A stretch of DNA of 64,000 bases from assembly GCF_000971235.1 (NCBI RefSeq), contig NZ_BBMB01000007.1, positions 1 through 64,000 of the forward strand, in the 5' to 3' direction. Both the position numbers and the translations under genes were made by a program. Of the stretch, positions 7,795 to 18,550 are shown piece by piece. This stretch comes from Demequina subtropica. GTDB lineage: Bacteria; Actinomycetota; Actinomycetes; Actinomycetales; Demequinaceae. Position 1 is the first letter of the stretch, and each line of letters begins with the position of its first letter. A model generated the notes under the pieces. The model did no database searches. It was not told the origin of the DNA and worked only from the letters and a program-made list of their open reading frames with translations.

Positions 7795-8424
7795 CTACAG
7801 CTCCCGCACCCAGCGCGTGCCCTGCGTGCTGAAGCCGACATTGCGCAGGTACTCGCGGTCCAGCTCGGGACGGGTCTCGATCTCGACGCGTCGGAAGCCG
7901 GCCGCGGTGAGCGCGCCCGAGTCGCGGTAGACGAACTCGCCCGGCGTGAAGTCGCGGAAGCGCGGCTTGACCCAGTCGAGCTCGACCAGGCCCACGCCGG
8001 CGCCCTCGTCGTGGAGCGCGACCACGCCCACCGCCTCGTCGCCGCGGGTCACCAGGAAGGTGGTGCGGCGACCGGCCGTCGCCAGGGTCTTCGCGACGAA
8101 GTCCGGGCGGTGCTTCGCGATGTCCGCCGCGTGCACGCGCAGCACATGCTGGAGGAACGGATCGTCGGGGGCGAGGGGGAGCACCTGGTAGACACCGGGA
8201 TCGTGGCGCTCGCGCTGGAGGCGGATGATCCAGTAGGTGTTGATGATCGCGATCGCGCCGTTCATCGCGACGAACGGCCAGATCTGGAAGACCGCGTTGT
8301 ACCCGGTCGCCAGGATGGAACCCGCGAGGTTCATCCAGCGGAAGCGCAGCACGCGCGACTGCGTGAGCGACCACACGACCAGGATCGAGCCGATCCAGCC
8401 GATGACCTCGAAGACGGAGTCCAT
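7795..8424 (-). CDS. YgjV-family inner membrane protein
   Basis: 209 residues. The N-terminal 75 residues form three membrane segments (GWIGSILVVWSL, MNLAGSILATGYNAVFQIW, FVAMNGAIAIINTYWIIRL), the YgjV pattern. The rest is a soluble domain beginning DPGVYQVLPLAPDDPFLQHVL, which looks like the acetyltransferase-like extension of longer YgjV proteins, with VGVVALHDEGAGVGLVELDWVKP and a closing GFRRVEIETR. Function unknown. The start ATG 8424 follows TACGCT by eight bases, which suggests a leaderless transcript. It is divergent from the S4 protein gene. Confidence 0.75.
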   Translation of the reverse strand: MDSVFEVIGWIGSILVVWSLTQSRVLRFRWMNLAGSILATGYNAVFQIWPFVAMNGAIAIINTYWIIRLQRERHDPGVYQVLPLAPDDPFLQHVLRVHAADIAKHRPDFVAKTLATAGRRTTFLVTRGDEAVGVVALHDEGAGVGLVELDWVKPRFRDFTPGEFVYRDSGALTAAGFRRVEIETRPELDREYLRNVGFSTQGTRWVREL

Positions 8425-8474
8425 GGCCCCAGCGTAGGCGCGTCCAGGTACGATGCGCCGGGTAACCTCGACGG

Positions 8475-8849
8475 ATGGCCGAGTCGGTGCGGGTGGACGC
8501 GTGGGTGTGGGCGGTGCGCCTGTACAAGACGCGCTCGCAGGCGACCGCGGCGTGCCGCGCGGGCCACGTGCGCATCGACGGTGAGCGCGCGAAGCCCGCC
8601 CAGAAGGTGGGCGTCGGCAGCACTGTCGAGGTGCGCGGGCAGGAGCGCGTGCGGATCGTCGAGGTGCGTCAGCTCCTGGTCAAGCGCGTGGGCGCGCCCG
8701 TGGCCCAGGCGGCCTACCTCGACCACAGCCCGCCGCCCCCGCCCAAGGAGCTGGCCTCGCCGTTCGGGCAGCGCGATCGGGGAGCGGGCCGGCCGACCAA
8801 GAAGGAGCGCCGCGACCTCGACCGCCTGCGGGGCCGCGCGCCGCGCTGA
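8475..8849 (+). CDS. hslR: S4-domain RNA-binding protein, Hsp15 family
   Basis: 124 residues. The S4 fold fills the N-terminal 70 residues: VRVDAWVWAVRLYKTRSQAT, CRAGHVRIDGERAKPAQKV and VEVRGQERVRIVEV. The C-terminus is the basic PTKKERRDLDRLRGR tail common to Hsp15-like proteins. Hsp15 binds stalled 50S subunits carrying peptidyl-tRNA; the same task is inferred here. TAACCT at 8463-8468 sits seven bases before the ATG, so the mRNA is probably leaderless. Repeat array C1 follows directly after the stop. Confidence 0.85.
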   Translation: MAESVRVDAWVWAVRLYKTRSQATAACRAGHVRIDGERAKPAQKVGVGSTVEVRGQERVRIVEVRQLLVKRVGAPVAQAAYLDHSPPPPPKELASPFGQRDRGAGRPTKKERRDLDRLRGRAPR

Positions 8850-8864
8850 CCCTCCGCGGTCCTC

Positions 8865-9041
8865 GCGCCTTTCCTGCACGAGGGGCGGCTCGGTGGTGGG
8901 GTGTGTGCCGGGGTCCTCGCGCCTTTCCTGCGCGAAGGGCGGCTCGGTGGTGGGGTGTGTGCCGGGGTCCTCGCGCCTTTCCTGCGCGAAGGGCGGAGGC
9001 TGGGGCGCGCCGCGCGCTCGCCCTTCGTGCAGGAAAGGTGC
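8865..9041. repeat. Array C1: 54-bp tandem repeat with 22-bp core, last copy inverted
   Basis: Core GCRCCTTTCCTGCRCGARGG plus GC occurs forward at 8865-8886, 8919-8940 and 8973-8994 (period exactly 54 bases; the linkers GGCTCGGTGGTGGGG-TGTGTGCC are also repeated), then inverted at 9020-9041. The core is an imperfect palindrome able to form a small hairpin. The same core recurs 40 kb away in array C2. It occupies the 271-base gap between the S4 protein gene and the phosphatase gene; open frames across it are repeat translations, not genes. Confidence 0.85.
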
Positions 9042-9120
9042 CAGCGCGCGGACGCGAGGGTGCCGGTGCCGCGCGACACGCCGCGCGGGCCGCGCGCGCC
9101 CGCCCTGCGATGATGACGGC

Positions 9121-9624
9121 ATGACCTCCCCCTTCCGGATCATGACCGTCTGCACCGGCAACATCTGCCGCTCGCCCATGGCCGAGGTGGTGCTCAAGGC
9201 GCGGCTCGCGGAGGCGGGGCTCGGCGACGCCGTCGAGGTTACGTCCACCGGCGTGAGCGACGAGGAGCGCGGCCGTCCCATCGACCGTCGCGCCGCCGCG
9301 GTCCTGCGTGAGGCCGGCTTCACCGTCCCGCGCCGCGCCGCGCGCAAGGTGACCGCGGCGGACCTCGGCAGCGTCGATCTCGCGCTCGCGATGACCGAGG
9401 GCCACGCGCGCCGCCTACGCGTGCTTACCGACCGTCCCGTGGTGCGCCTCTACCGTGAGTTCGACCCCGACGCCCCCGCGCTGGTCGAGGGCCGCGAGCA
9501 GGAGCTCGACATCGACGATCCCTGGTACGGCGGCATGGAGGACTTCCGCACCACGCTCGCGCAGGTCGAGGCGGGTGCCGAGGGCATCGTCGCCGCGGTG
9601 CGCGCGGCGCTCGCGGTCAGGTAG
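9121..9624 (+). CDS. Low-molecular-weight protein-tyrosine phosphatase
   Basis: 167 residues. The P-loop CTGNICRS (Cys11 to Ser18) is the CX5R nucleophile loop and DDPWYGG near residue 138 supplies the general acid Asp, so the enzyme should be active. Family members dephosphorylate tyrosine kinases and arginine phosphosites; in actinobacteria some control exopolysaccharide export. Length is normal. It follows repeat array C1 and converges on glgP, with a hairpin between them. Confidence 0.88.
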   Translation: MTSPFRIMTVCTGNICRSPMAEVVLKARLAEAGLGDAVEVTSTGVSDEERGRPIDRRAAAVLREAGFTVPRRAARKVTAADLGSVDLALAMTEGHARRLRVLTDRPVVRLYREFDPDAPALVEGREQELDIDDPWYGGMEDFRTTLAQVEAGAEGIVAAVRAALAVR

Positions 9625-9630
9625 CGCGCA

Positions 9631-9654
9631 CGGCGGGCCCCGGAGGACCCGCCG
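9631..9654. terminator. Convergent hairpin between phosphatase and glgP
   Basis: CGGCGGG (9631-9637) pairs with CCCGCCG (9648-9654) around a ten-base loop, and outer CGCG blocks can extend the stem. It lies between two converging genes. There is no T tract, so strength is uncertain. A GGACGATGCG decamer follows at 9661. Confidence 0.5.
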
Positions 9655-9675
9655 CGCGACGGACGATGCGGGGGC

Positions 9676-12129
9676 TCAGCCGGCCTGGTGGACCGGCTTG
9701 GCGCCCCAGATGCGGTCCAGGTAGTCCTGGATCGAGCGGTCCGAGCTGAAGAAGCCCGAGCGGGCCACGTTGAGGACCGCGGAGCGGCTCCAGGCCTCGT
9801 GGTCCGCGTACGCCTCCTCGACCCGGTCCTGGGCGTCCATGTACGAGCGGAAGTCCGCCAGCGCCATGAAGCGGTCGCGCTCCGTGAGGCTCGAGAAGAT
9901 CGAGGCCACCGCGCCGCCGCGCTCGCCGCCCGTGAACGCGCCCGAGGCGATGAGGTCGAGCGCCGCCTTGAGCTGCGGGTCCGACTCGTAGTACTTGCCC
10001 GGGTCGTAGCCCGACGCCTGCAGGTCCGCCGCCTCGGGCTCCGTCATCCCGAACAGGAAGAAGTTGTCGTCGCCCACGAGCTCTCGGATCTCGACGTTCG
10101 CGCCGTCGTCCGTGCCGATGGTGAGTGCGCCGTTGAGCGCGAACTTCATGTTGCCGGTGCCCGACGCCTCCTTGCCGGCGAGCGAGATCTGCTCCGACAG
10201 GTCCGCCGCGGGGATGAGCGTCTCCGCGAGGCCCACGTTGTAGTTCGCGGGGAAGGCGACCTTGAGGCGGCCCTGAAGGGACGCATCGTTGTTGATGGTG
10301 GCGCCCACCGCGTTGATGAGCTCGATGGTCTCCTTGGCGCGCACGTAGCCCGGCGCGGCCTTCGCCCCGAACATGAAGGTGCGCGGCGTCACCGACTCGA
10401 GCGGGAGACGTCCCGACGTGATGCCCTCGTACAGCGACACGATGTGCAGCAGCTTGAGCGACTGGCGCTTGTACTCGTGGAGGCGCTTGACCATCGCGTC
10501 GAGCATCGCGTCTCCCGCGATCTCGATGCCGTCGCGCTCCTTGAGCACCGCGGCCAGGCGCGTCTTGTTGGCGCCCTTGATCTCGCGGAAGCGGCGCCGG
10601 AACTCGGCGTCCTCCGCGAGCGGCTCGAGGCCGCGCAGCTGCTCGAGGTCCGTGATCCAGCCGTCGCCGATCGCCTCCGTGATGAGCCCCGACAGCCCCG
10701 GGTTCGCGAGCCGCACGAAGCGCCGGGGCGTCACGCCGTTGGTGACGTTCGTGAACTTGTCCGGCCACAGCTCCGCGAAGTCGTTGAGCACCTTGTCGCG
10801 CAGCAGCTCCGAGTGCAGCGCCGCGACGCCGTTGACCTTGAAGCCCGCCACGGTTGCGAGGTGCGCCATGCGCACCGAGCGCTCGGGCTGCTCGGCGATG
10901 ATCGACATGCGGCGCACGCGCAGCTCGTCGCCGGGGTAGGCGGTGCGCAGCTCCTCGAGGAACTCCTCGTTGATGCGGTAGATGATCTCGAGGTGGCGCG
11001 GCAGCAGGCGTCCGAGCAGGTCCACCGACCACACCTCGAGCGCCTCCGGCAGCAGCGTGTGGCACGTGTACGCGAACACCTTCTGCGTCACGGCCCAGGC
11101 CTCGTCCCACGCCCAGCCGCGCTCGTCGACCAGGATGCGCATGAGCTCCGGCACCGCGATGACCGGGTGGGTGTCGTTGAGCTGCCACGTGATGCGGTTC
11201 GGGAGGTTGTGCAGGTCGTAGTCGTCCGGCAGCACGGTCTCGAGGAAGTCGCGCAGCGACGCCGCGACGAAGAAGTACTGCTGCTGGAGGCGCAGCTCCT
11301 TGCCCTGCGGCGTGGAGTCCTCGGGGTAGAGCACCTTCGAGATGTTCTCCGCGAAGGTGCGCGCGCGGACGGCCTCCGCGTAGTCGCCGGCGTTGAAGAT
11401 CTGCAGGTCGAACTCGTGCTGCGCCTTCGCGCTCCACAGCCGCAGCGTGTTGACGCGCCCGTTGCGGTAGCCGGGGACCATGTAGTTGTACGGCACGGCG
11501 GTGACGTGCCAGTCGGGCACCCACACGCGCGCGTCGGGTGAGCCGCCCTCGACCTCCTCGGTGCGGCCGCCGAACGCGACGTCCACCGCGTTCTCGGGGT
11601 GCGGGATCTCCCACGGCGAGCCGAGCCGCAGCCAGTGGTCCGGCTTCTCCACCTGCTTGCCGTCCACGAAGGTCTGACGGAAGATCCCGTACTCGTAGCG
11701 GATGCCGTAGCCGACCGACGGCACGTTCAGCGTCGCGAGCGAGTCGATGAAGCACGCCGCGAGGCGGCCCAGGCCGCCGTTGCCGAGCCCCGGCTCGATC
11801 TCGACGCTGCGCAGCTCGTCGATGTCGACGCCCAGCAGGCGCAGCGCCTCCGCCGCGATGTCCTCGAGGTCCGTCGCGAGCAGCGCGTTCTCGAGCTGCG
11901 GGCCCAGGAGGAACTCCGCCGACAGGTACGCGACGGTCTTGGCCTGGTCGTGGTACTGGTTCCGCAGCGCCTCGAGCCAGCGCGTCGACAGGTAGTGCCT
12001 GACGGTACGGGCGAGCGCCAGGTACTTGTCGTTCGCCGAGGCGCGGTCCAGATCCACGCCCTGGCCGTAGTTGATCTCATGCAGGAAGTGCCAGGTGAAC
12101 GCCTCGACGGAGTGGTCGGGCGCGGCCAT
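9676..12129 (-). CDS. glgP: Glycogen/maltodextrin phosphorylase
   Basis: 817 residues from ATG 12129; GTG 12150 is an equally possible start seven codons further up, and neither has a clear ribosome site. Phosphorolyses alpha-1,4-glucans to glucose-1-phosphate using PLP. Visible motifs: [16 protein letters not shown] (glucan/phosphate site), VSVIAEQ-region [14 protein letters not shown] and the PLP lysine segment [20 protein letters not shown]. Length matches E. coli GlgP/MalP. Glucose-1-phosphate is also the substrate of the divergent rmlA gene, so the shared upstream region (12130-12282) may set the split between storage and wall sugar. Confidence 0.93.
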   Translation of the reverse strand: MAAPDHSVEAFTWHFLHEINYGQGVDLDRASANDKYLALARTVRHYLSTRWLEALRNQYHDQAKTVAYLSAEFLLGPQLENALLATDLEDIAAEALRLLGVDIDELRSVEIEPGLGNGGLGRLAACFIDSLATLNVPSVGYGIRYEYGIFRQTFVDGKQVEKPDHWLRLGSPWEIPHPENAVDVAFGGRTEEVEGGSPDARVWVPDWHVTAVPYNYMVPGYRNGRVNTLRLWSAKAQHEFDLQIFNAGDYAEAVRARTFAENISKVLYPEDSTPQGKELRLQQQYFFVAASLRDFLETVLPDDYDLHNLPNRITWQLNDTHPVIAVPELMRILVDERGWAWDEAWAVTQKVFAYTCHTLLPEALEVWSVDLLGRLLPRHLEIIYRINEEFLEELRTAYPGDELRVRRMSIIAEQPERSVRMAHLATVAGFKVNGVAALHSELLRDKVLNDFAELWPDKFTNVTNGVTPRRFVRLANPGLSGLITEAIGDGWITDLEQLRGLEPLAEDAEFRRRFREIKGANKTRLAAVLKERDGIEIAGDAMLDAMVKRLHEYKRQSLKLLHIVSLYEGITSGRLPLESVTPRTFMFGAKAAPGYVRAKETIELINAVGATINNDASLQGRLKVAFPANYNVGLAETLIPAADLSEQISLAGKEASGTGNMKFALNGALTIGTDDGANVEIRELVGDDNFFLFGMTEPEAADLQASGYDPGKYYESDPQLKAALDLIASGAFTGGERGGAVASIFSSLTERDRFMALADFRSYMDAQDRVEEAYADHEAWSRSAVLNVARSGFFSSDRSIQDYLDRIWGAKPVHQAG

Positions 12130-14162
<2,033 letters not shown>

Positions 14163-14224
14163 CGCCGCGGCCGCGGACAGCACCGCCGGCCGTCGTCGGT
14201 CCGGCCCCGCGCCGCCCCGCGGAA

Positions 14225-14365
14225 ATGGTAGGTAGTGGTCGGTTTCCGCGGATCGCGGCGCCGCAGTGGTACGCCATTGTCGCGGCGTGGGAGACCCTTC
14301 ACGGCGGCGACAACCACGCACCACTGTGAGGCGAGGATTGCCCGAAGCCGACAACCATCTACCAC
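14225..14365. repeat. Array B: four 18-bp elements at exact 41-bp steps, two direct then two inverted
   Basis: Core GTGGTACGCCATTGTCGC and variants start at 14225 and 14266 on the plus strand and lie inverted at 14307-14324 and 14348-14365, so each element begins 41 bases after the last. Copies differ at several positions but keep TGGT at one end and TGTCG (GGTCG in the first) at the other. The array sits between the ends of two converging genes, rmlB and the GT4 gene. Confidence 0.75.
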
Positions 14366-14374
14366 TTCCCGAAG

Positions 14375-14413
14375 CGGGAGGGGGAGGGGGAGGGGGAGAG
14401 GGAGAGGGCGGGA
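14375..14413 (+). other. G-rich tract with quadruplex potential
   Basis: Purine-only run GCGGGAGGGGGAGGGGG continuing as AGGGGGAGAGGGAGAGGGCGGG: at least six G-runs of three or more separated by one to three bases. It fits the usual G-quadruplex pattern on the plus strand. It lies just before the stop of the minus-strand GT4 gene (14417). Confidence 0.6.
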
Positions 14414-14416
14414 GGC

Positions 14417-15598
14417 TCAGCCGATGACGGACCGGAACAGCGCGCGGTACCTCTCGCCCACGGCCTCGACCGAGTACTCCCGGGAGCGGGCTCGCGCCGC
14501 CGCGCCCAGTCCCGCGCGCAGCTCCTGGTCCTCGGCGAGCACCTCGAGGCTGCGGGCGAGCGCGTCCGCGTCGCCCTCGGGGACCAGGACGCCGGAGCGG
14601 CTGGCCTCGATCGCCTCGTTGAGCCCGGGCAGGTCCGAGGCGACGATCGCGCAGCCCGCGCCCATCGCCTCGAGCATCGCCACGGGCAGGCCGTCCTGAT
14701 CGCCCGAGGCCGCGCGGCGGGACGGGAACACCGCGATGCCCGCGCGCGACAGCGCCGCGTCGAGGTCGGCGCGCCCCAGCTGGCCCAGGAACGTCACGGG
14801 CAGCCCCGCGGCGAGCTCCTCGAGGCGCGATCGCTCGGGACCGTCGCCCACGATGGTGACGTCGAGCCGCGCATGAGTGCGCCGCATCGCCTCGAGCAGG
14901 ACGTCGAAGCCCTTCTTCTCCACCAGGCGGCCCACCGCGAGCACGTGCACGGGATGCTTGCGCGTCGCGGGCTTGGTGACCTGACGGTCGTCGTGCGCGA
15001 TGGACCCGAAGCGCGCGCCCATGGGGATCACGTGGGTGGTGGCGGCGTCCGCGCCCAGCTCGATCACGCGCGCCCGCATGTCCTCGTTCATCACGGTGAC
15101 GGCGGCGGCATCGCGCACCACGAGCGACTTCTGCGCGCGGGCCGGGCCGGAGTTGAGCGCGTACAGGTCGCCGCCGAGCGTGGTGACGACAGTCGGCACC
15201 GCCCGCGCGACCCGGCGCGCGACGATCCCCTGCGGGATGATCCAGTGCGCGTGGATCGCATCGGGCCGGAAGTCGCGGATCTCGCGTCGCATCGCCGTCG
15301 CGAGACCGCCCAGCAGGAAGGGCACCTGCGCGAGGCGCGAGCGCTTCGCGCGGACGTTCTCGAGGATCGCGCCGTCGGCCAGGTCCTCCCATCGCGCGGG
15401 GAAGTAGCGGTACCGGACCACCTCGACCGTGTCGCTCAGCCACTCGCACTCCGGGGCCCCCGGAACCGCGGGAGCGAGCACCTTCACCTCGAACTCGCGC
15501 CCCAGCTCGCGCGACAGGTCCGCGACGAACGCGGGCGTCCCGTCCCCCTCCCGCGCGGGCAGCGTGGAGGTCAGGACGAGCACGCGCGGGAGCGCCAT
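14417..15598 (-). CDS. Glycosyltransferase family 4 (GT-B)
   Basis: 393 residues; start ATG 15598 with GGAG nine bases upstream. GT-B fold: N-terminal acceptor domain (LVLTSTLPAREGDGTPAFV, HAHWIIPQG) and C-terminal nucleotide-sugar domain with AVGRLVEKKGFDVLLEA, VGDGPERSRLEELA and the EX7E-type GDQDGLPVAMLEAMGAG. Retaining hexosyl or mannosyl transfer onto a lipid-linked glycan is expected; donor and acceptor cannot be read from sequence. It points away from the following operon (divergent from the epimerase gene, 31-base gap) and converges with rmlB. Confidence 0.88.
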   Translation of the reverse strand: MALPRVLVLTSTLPAREGDGTPAFVADLSRELGREFEVKVLAPAVPGAPECEWLSDTVEVVRYRYFPARWEDLADGAILENVRAKRSRLAQVPFLLGGLATAMRREIRDFRPDAIHAHWIIPQGIVARRVARAVPTVVTTLGGDLYALNSGPARAQKSLVVRDAAAVTVMNEDMRARVIELGADAATTHVIPMGARFGSIAHDDRQVTKPATRKHPVHVLAVGRLVEKKGFDVLLEAMRRTHARLDVTIVGDGPERSRLEELAAGLPVTFLGQLGRADLDAALSRAGIAVFPSRRAASGDQDGLPVAMLEAMGAGCAIVASDLPGLNEAIEASRSGVLVPEGDADALARSLEVLAEDQELRAGLGAAARARSREYSVEAVGERYRALFRSVIG

Positions 15599-15629
15599 AG
15601 GATGAACTCCGATGTGGAGAGGCGGGTGG

Positions 15630-16514
15630 GTGAGCACAGTGTATGACGTGGCCGTCGTCGGCTCCGGCGGCTTCCTGGGCTCCGCGATCACCGCACACCT
15701 CGGCGCCCGCGGCGCCTCCGTCACGGGCTTCACCAGGGACGACCCGATCCTCGCGGACGATGCGCTGGCGCCCCGCGCGGCCGACGTCCCGGTGATCGTG
15801 TGGGCGGCTGGGGGCATCACCCCGACCGTCGCCGCGGACGATCCGGACGCGGTCGCCGCCGAGCTCGAGGCCTTCCGCGCCTTCGCCCGCGCGGCCGCCG
15901 CGCGCCCCGTCCCCCCGCGCATCGTCCTGATGTCCTCGGGCGGAGCGATCTACGGCCGCCCGGCGCTGCCCCCGTACGGGGAGGCCGATGCGCCGCACCC
16001 GCCGAACGCGTACGGCGCCTACAAGCTCGCGCAGGAGGCTGTCCTCGCCGAGGCGGGCCTCGACGCGACCGCCATCCGCGTGGCGAACGCCTACGGCCCG
16101 GGTCAGCGCGGCGCCCACGGCCAGGGGGTGCTCGCGATCTGGATGCGCGAGGTCCGCGAGGGCCGCGCGATCACCTTGCACGGCGACGGCTCGGTCGCGC
16201 GCGACTACGTGCATGCGGACGACGTCGCCGACCTGGTCGCGCGCGTGATCGCGCACCCCGCGCCGCCGGCGGTGGTCAACTGCGGCTCCGGGAGCCCGAC
16301 CTCGCTCGCGGAGCTCCTCGAGCTGCTCCGCGCGGCCGTGGGCGACGCCCTCCGCGTCGAGCAGCTGCCGCACCGCGGCGTGGACCCCGACTCGACCTGG
16401 CTCGACGCGACGCTCGCGCGCGAGGCGCTCGGCTGGGAGCCGCGCATGGCCCTCGCGGACGGCATCGCCGACATGTGGGCCAGGACGGCCGCATGGCACG
16501 GGACATCCGCATGA
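15630..16514 (+). CDS. NAD-dependent epimerase/dehydratase
   Basis: 294 residues from GTG 15630, chosen because GGAGAGG (15616-15622) lies seven bases upstream; the in-frame ATG 15612 lacks a ribosome site. Extended short-chain dehydrogenase: VVGSGGFLGSAI dinucleotide loop near the N-terminus, MSSGGAIYG, catalytic YGAYKLAQE (Tyr-x3-Lys), RVANAYGPGQ, RDYVHADDVADLV and a C-terminal NCGSGSPTSL. Probably modifies a nucleotide sugar for the same glycan. Its TGA overlaps the ATG of the next membrane protein (ATGA). Confidence 0.85.
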   Translation: MSTVYDVAVVGSGGFLGSAITAHLGARGASVTGFTRDDPILADDALAPRAADVPVIVWAAGGITPTVAADDPDAVAAELEAFRAFARAAAARPVPPRIVLMSSGGAIYGRPALPPYGEADAPHPPNAYGAYKLAQEAVLAEAGLDATAIRVANAYGPGQRGAHGQGVLAIWMREVREGRAITLHGDGSVARDYVHADDVADLVARVIAHPAPPAVVNCGSGSPTSLAELLELLRAAVGDALRVEQLPHRGVDPDSTWLDATLAREALGWEPRMALADGIADMWARTAAWHGTSA

Positions 16515-17440
16515 AGGCGGCGCTGCGCTGGGGCTTCCTCGCAGTCGCCGTCGCGCTGCTCGCGTGGGCGGTGATCACCGGCTGGGACGAGGTCTCGGTC
16601 GCGCTGCGCGACCTCACGTGGGGCGCGATCGCGGGCGCGCTGCTCGCGTGCGTGGTCGCGCTGGGCATCAACGCGATGTCCTGGCGCGCGGTGATGCGCT
16701 CGATCGGGCTCACGGCGACGGTGCCCGAGGCGATGCGCGTCTTCCTGCTGTCCCAGGTGGGCAAGTACGTGCCCGGATCGGTCTGGCCGGTGCTCGCTCA
16801 GGCGGAGTTCGCGCGCGATCACGGCGTCAGCAGGCCGCGCGCGATGACCGGGTCGATCGTCGCGATGGTCGTCGGGGTGGTGACGTCCGCGGTGGTCGGC
16901 GCGGTCGGGCTGCTGGTCGCGGTGCCGGACGCGCTCGCGACCTACTGGTGGGTGCTCGTGGTCGCGGCGGCGCTCGCGGCGATGCTGGTGCCGTCCGTCC
17001 TCGCGCGCGTGGTCGCGCTCGCGTTCCGCGTGACGCGCCGCACCGAGGAGCCCGCCCGCATCGGCGGCCGTGCGCTCCTCGTCTCCGCCGCGTGGTCCGC
17101 GCTCATGTGGGTGGTGCTCGGCGTCCATGCGTGGCTGCTGCTGCGCGAGCTCGCGCCCGGCGCGGGGCTCGCGGTCGCGACCGGCGCCTTCGCGTTCGCG
17201 TGGCTCGTGGGCTTCCTCGTGGTGATCGCGCCCGCCGGGGCAGGCGCGCGGGAGGTGGCGCTCGCGCTCGCGCTGGGTCCCGTGGCGACCCCCGCGCAGG
17301 CCCTGAGCCTCGCGCTCGTGAGCCGCTTCGTCATGACGGCGGCCGATGCGATCGGCCTGGGGATCGGGATCGCTATCGGTGCGCGGGGTCGCGCAGCGGC
17401 TCCTCGGGAGCCGCGGCCGGAGCAGGCTCCTCCCGCATGA
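16511..17440 (+). CDS. Lysylphosphatidylglycerol-synthase-like membrane protein (UPF0104), flippase-type
   Basis: 309 residues, about eight membrane segments. It shows the UPF0104/AglD-like pattern: N-terminal WAVITGWDEV, a conserved QVGKYVPGSVWPVL segment (about 86-99), and the late VIAPAGAGAREVALALALGP motif. Proteins of this family without the soluble synthetase domain are linked to lipid-carrier or glycan translocation, which suits its place after the epimerase. Start ATG 16511 overlaps the previous stop. The last 68 bases overlap head-on with the end of the GT2 gene, and both encode low-complexity Ala/Pro/Arg tails there. Confidence 0.82.
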   Translation: MKAALRWGFLAVAVALLAWAVITGWDEVSVALRDLTWGAIAGALLACVVALGINAMSWRAVMRSIGLTATVPEAMRVFLLSQVGKYVPGSVWPVLAQAEFARDHGVSRPRAMTGSIVAMVVGVVTSAVVGAVGLLVAVPDALATYWWVLVVAAALAAMLVPSVLARVVALAFRVTRRTEEPARIGGRALLVSAAWSALMWVVLGVHAWLLLRELAPGAGLAVATGAFAFAWLVGFLVVIAPAGAGAREVALALALGPVATPAQALSLALVSRFVMTAADAIGLGIGIAIGARGRAAAPREPRPEQAPPA

Positions 17441-18392
17441 CCGCGGGCCGGCGTGCCGGCCCGTACTGCTGCTCCTTGAGGCGCTCCAGCTGGTCCTCCG
17501 CGAGGATGCGGTTGGTCTTCTGCAGGTCCGAGAGCACCCCGAGCGCGACGCAGATGATCGCGGCGGACAGCAGCGCGAGGCCGAGCATGAGCGACTGGAT
17601 GTGGTTGCCGTCGTCCCCGAGAAGGCGCAGCACCGCGAACCGCGCGTACGGGAACACGCCGGCGAGCCCGAACAGCGTCGCGAGCGACGCGAAGATGCCC
17701 CACGGCTTGAACATGATGTACGAGCGCAGGATCGCCTGGCCCGACTTGAGCATGTGCTCGAACATGTTCTTGAACAGGCGCGACTCGCGCGTCTTGGGGT
17801 TGGTCTCGACCGGGATCGACGTGATCGCGAGGCGCTTGTTGCCCGCCTGGATGATCGTCTCCATGCAGTAGCTGAACTGCGTGACGATGTTGAGGCGGTA
17901 CAGCGAGAACCGCGAGTACGCGCGGAAGCCTGAGGCGGCGTCGGGCAGGCGCGTGCCGGCCGCCTGGTTGACCACCCACGAGCCGAACCGCTGCATCGTC
18001 TTCTTGAAGGGCGAGAAGTGCGCGATGGTCTGCGTCTGGCGGTCGCCGATGACGATCTCGGCCTCGCCCGCGAGGATCGGCGCGACCAGGTCGGGGATGC
18101 GCTCCTGCGGGTACTGGTTGTCGCCGTCCGTGTTGACCACGATGTCCGCGCCGCCGCGCAGCGCGTGGTCCACGCCGTCGCGGAAGGAGCGCGCGAGGCC
18201 CATGGTGCGTGCATGGCGGATCACTGTCGCGCCGTACGAACGCGCGACCTCCGCGGTCCGGTCCGTCGAGCCGTCGTCGATGACCAGCACCTCGAGCTCG
18301 TCGACGCCGGGGATCGAGGTCGGGATCGTCTCCATCACGAGGGGCAGCGTGGCCTCCTCGTTGAGGCAAGGAATCTGGATGACCACCTTCAC
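17373..18392 (-). CDS. Glycosyltransferase family 2, polyprenyl-phosphate type
   Basis: 339 residues, GTG start. GT-A domain: VIQIPCLNEEATLPLVMETI, VLVIDDGSTDRT, GLARSFRDGVDHAL, NTDGDNQYPQ (the DXD metal site), DAASGFRAYSR. Two C-terminal membrane segments (about 236-258 and 268-292) place it with DPM1/ArnC/GtrB-like enzymes that charge undecaprenyl phosphate with one sugar. The tail after residue 300 is Ala/Pro/Glu-rich and overlaps antisense with the UPF0104 gene by 68 bases. Confidence 0.88.
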   Translation of the reverse strand: MKVVIQIPCLNEEATLPLVMETIPTSIPGVDELEVLVIDDGSTDRTAEVARSYGATVIRHARTMGLARSFRDGVDHALRGGADIVVNTDGDNQYPQERIPDLVAPILAGEAEIVIGDRQTQTIAHFSPFKKTMQRFGSWVVNQAAGTRLPDAASGFRAYSRFSLYRLNIVTQFSYCMETIIQAGNKRLAITSIPVETNPKTRESRLFKNMFEHMLKSGQAILRSYIMFKPWGIFASLATLFGLAGVFPYARFAVLRLLGDDGNHIQSLMLGLALLSAAIICVALGVLSDLQKTNRILAEDQLERLKEQQYGPARRPAVMREEPAPAAAPEEPLRDPAHR

Positions 18393-18454
18393 AGGGCCAG
18401 GGTAGTGCGCGCGTGCGCCGGAGATGTCCGCTGTGTGTCGCCGCCGTGAGCGTC

Positions 18455-18476
18455 GGGTGAAAAGTCCCTTTCACCC
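18455..18476. promoter_or_regulatory. Palindrome GGGTGAAA-N6-TTTCACCC before first 5'-nucleotidase
   Basis: Perfect eight-base arms GGGTGAAA (18455-18462) and TTTCACCC (18469-18476) around AGTCCC, 75 bases before the ATG. Each arm resembles a PHO-box unit (GTTCACC or its complement). The second nucleotidase has a related single unit GGGTGAAT at 20689-20696. TAGTGT at 18501-18506 may be the -10 element. Confidence 0.45.
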
Positions 18477-18550
18477 ATGTCGCCGCGTGGCGCGAGGCCC
18501 TAGTGTCAGGAAGGTCCTGTATGGGATGACACGAAAGGATATGAACCAGA

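Noticed and set aside
8850-9120. Possible CRISPR array in repeat array C1
   Set aside because: The linkers between repeats are nearly identical instead of unique, one copy is inverted, and no cas genes are present.
14225-14365. Possible CRISPR array in array B because of even spacing
   Set aside because: Only four diverged 18-bp copies, two of them inverted; CRISPR repeats are uniform and all direct.
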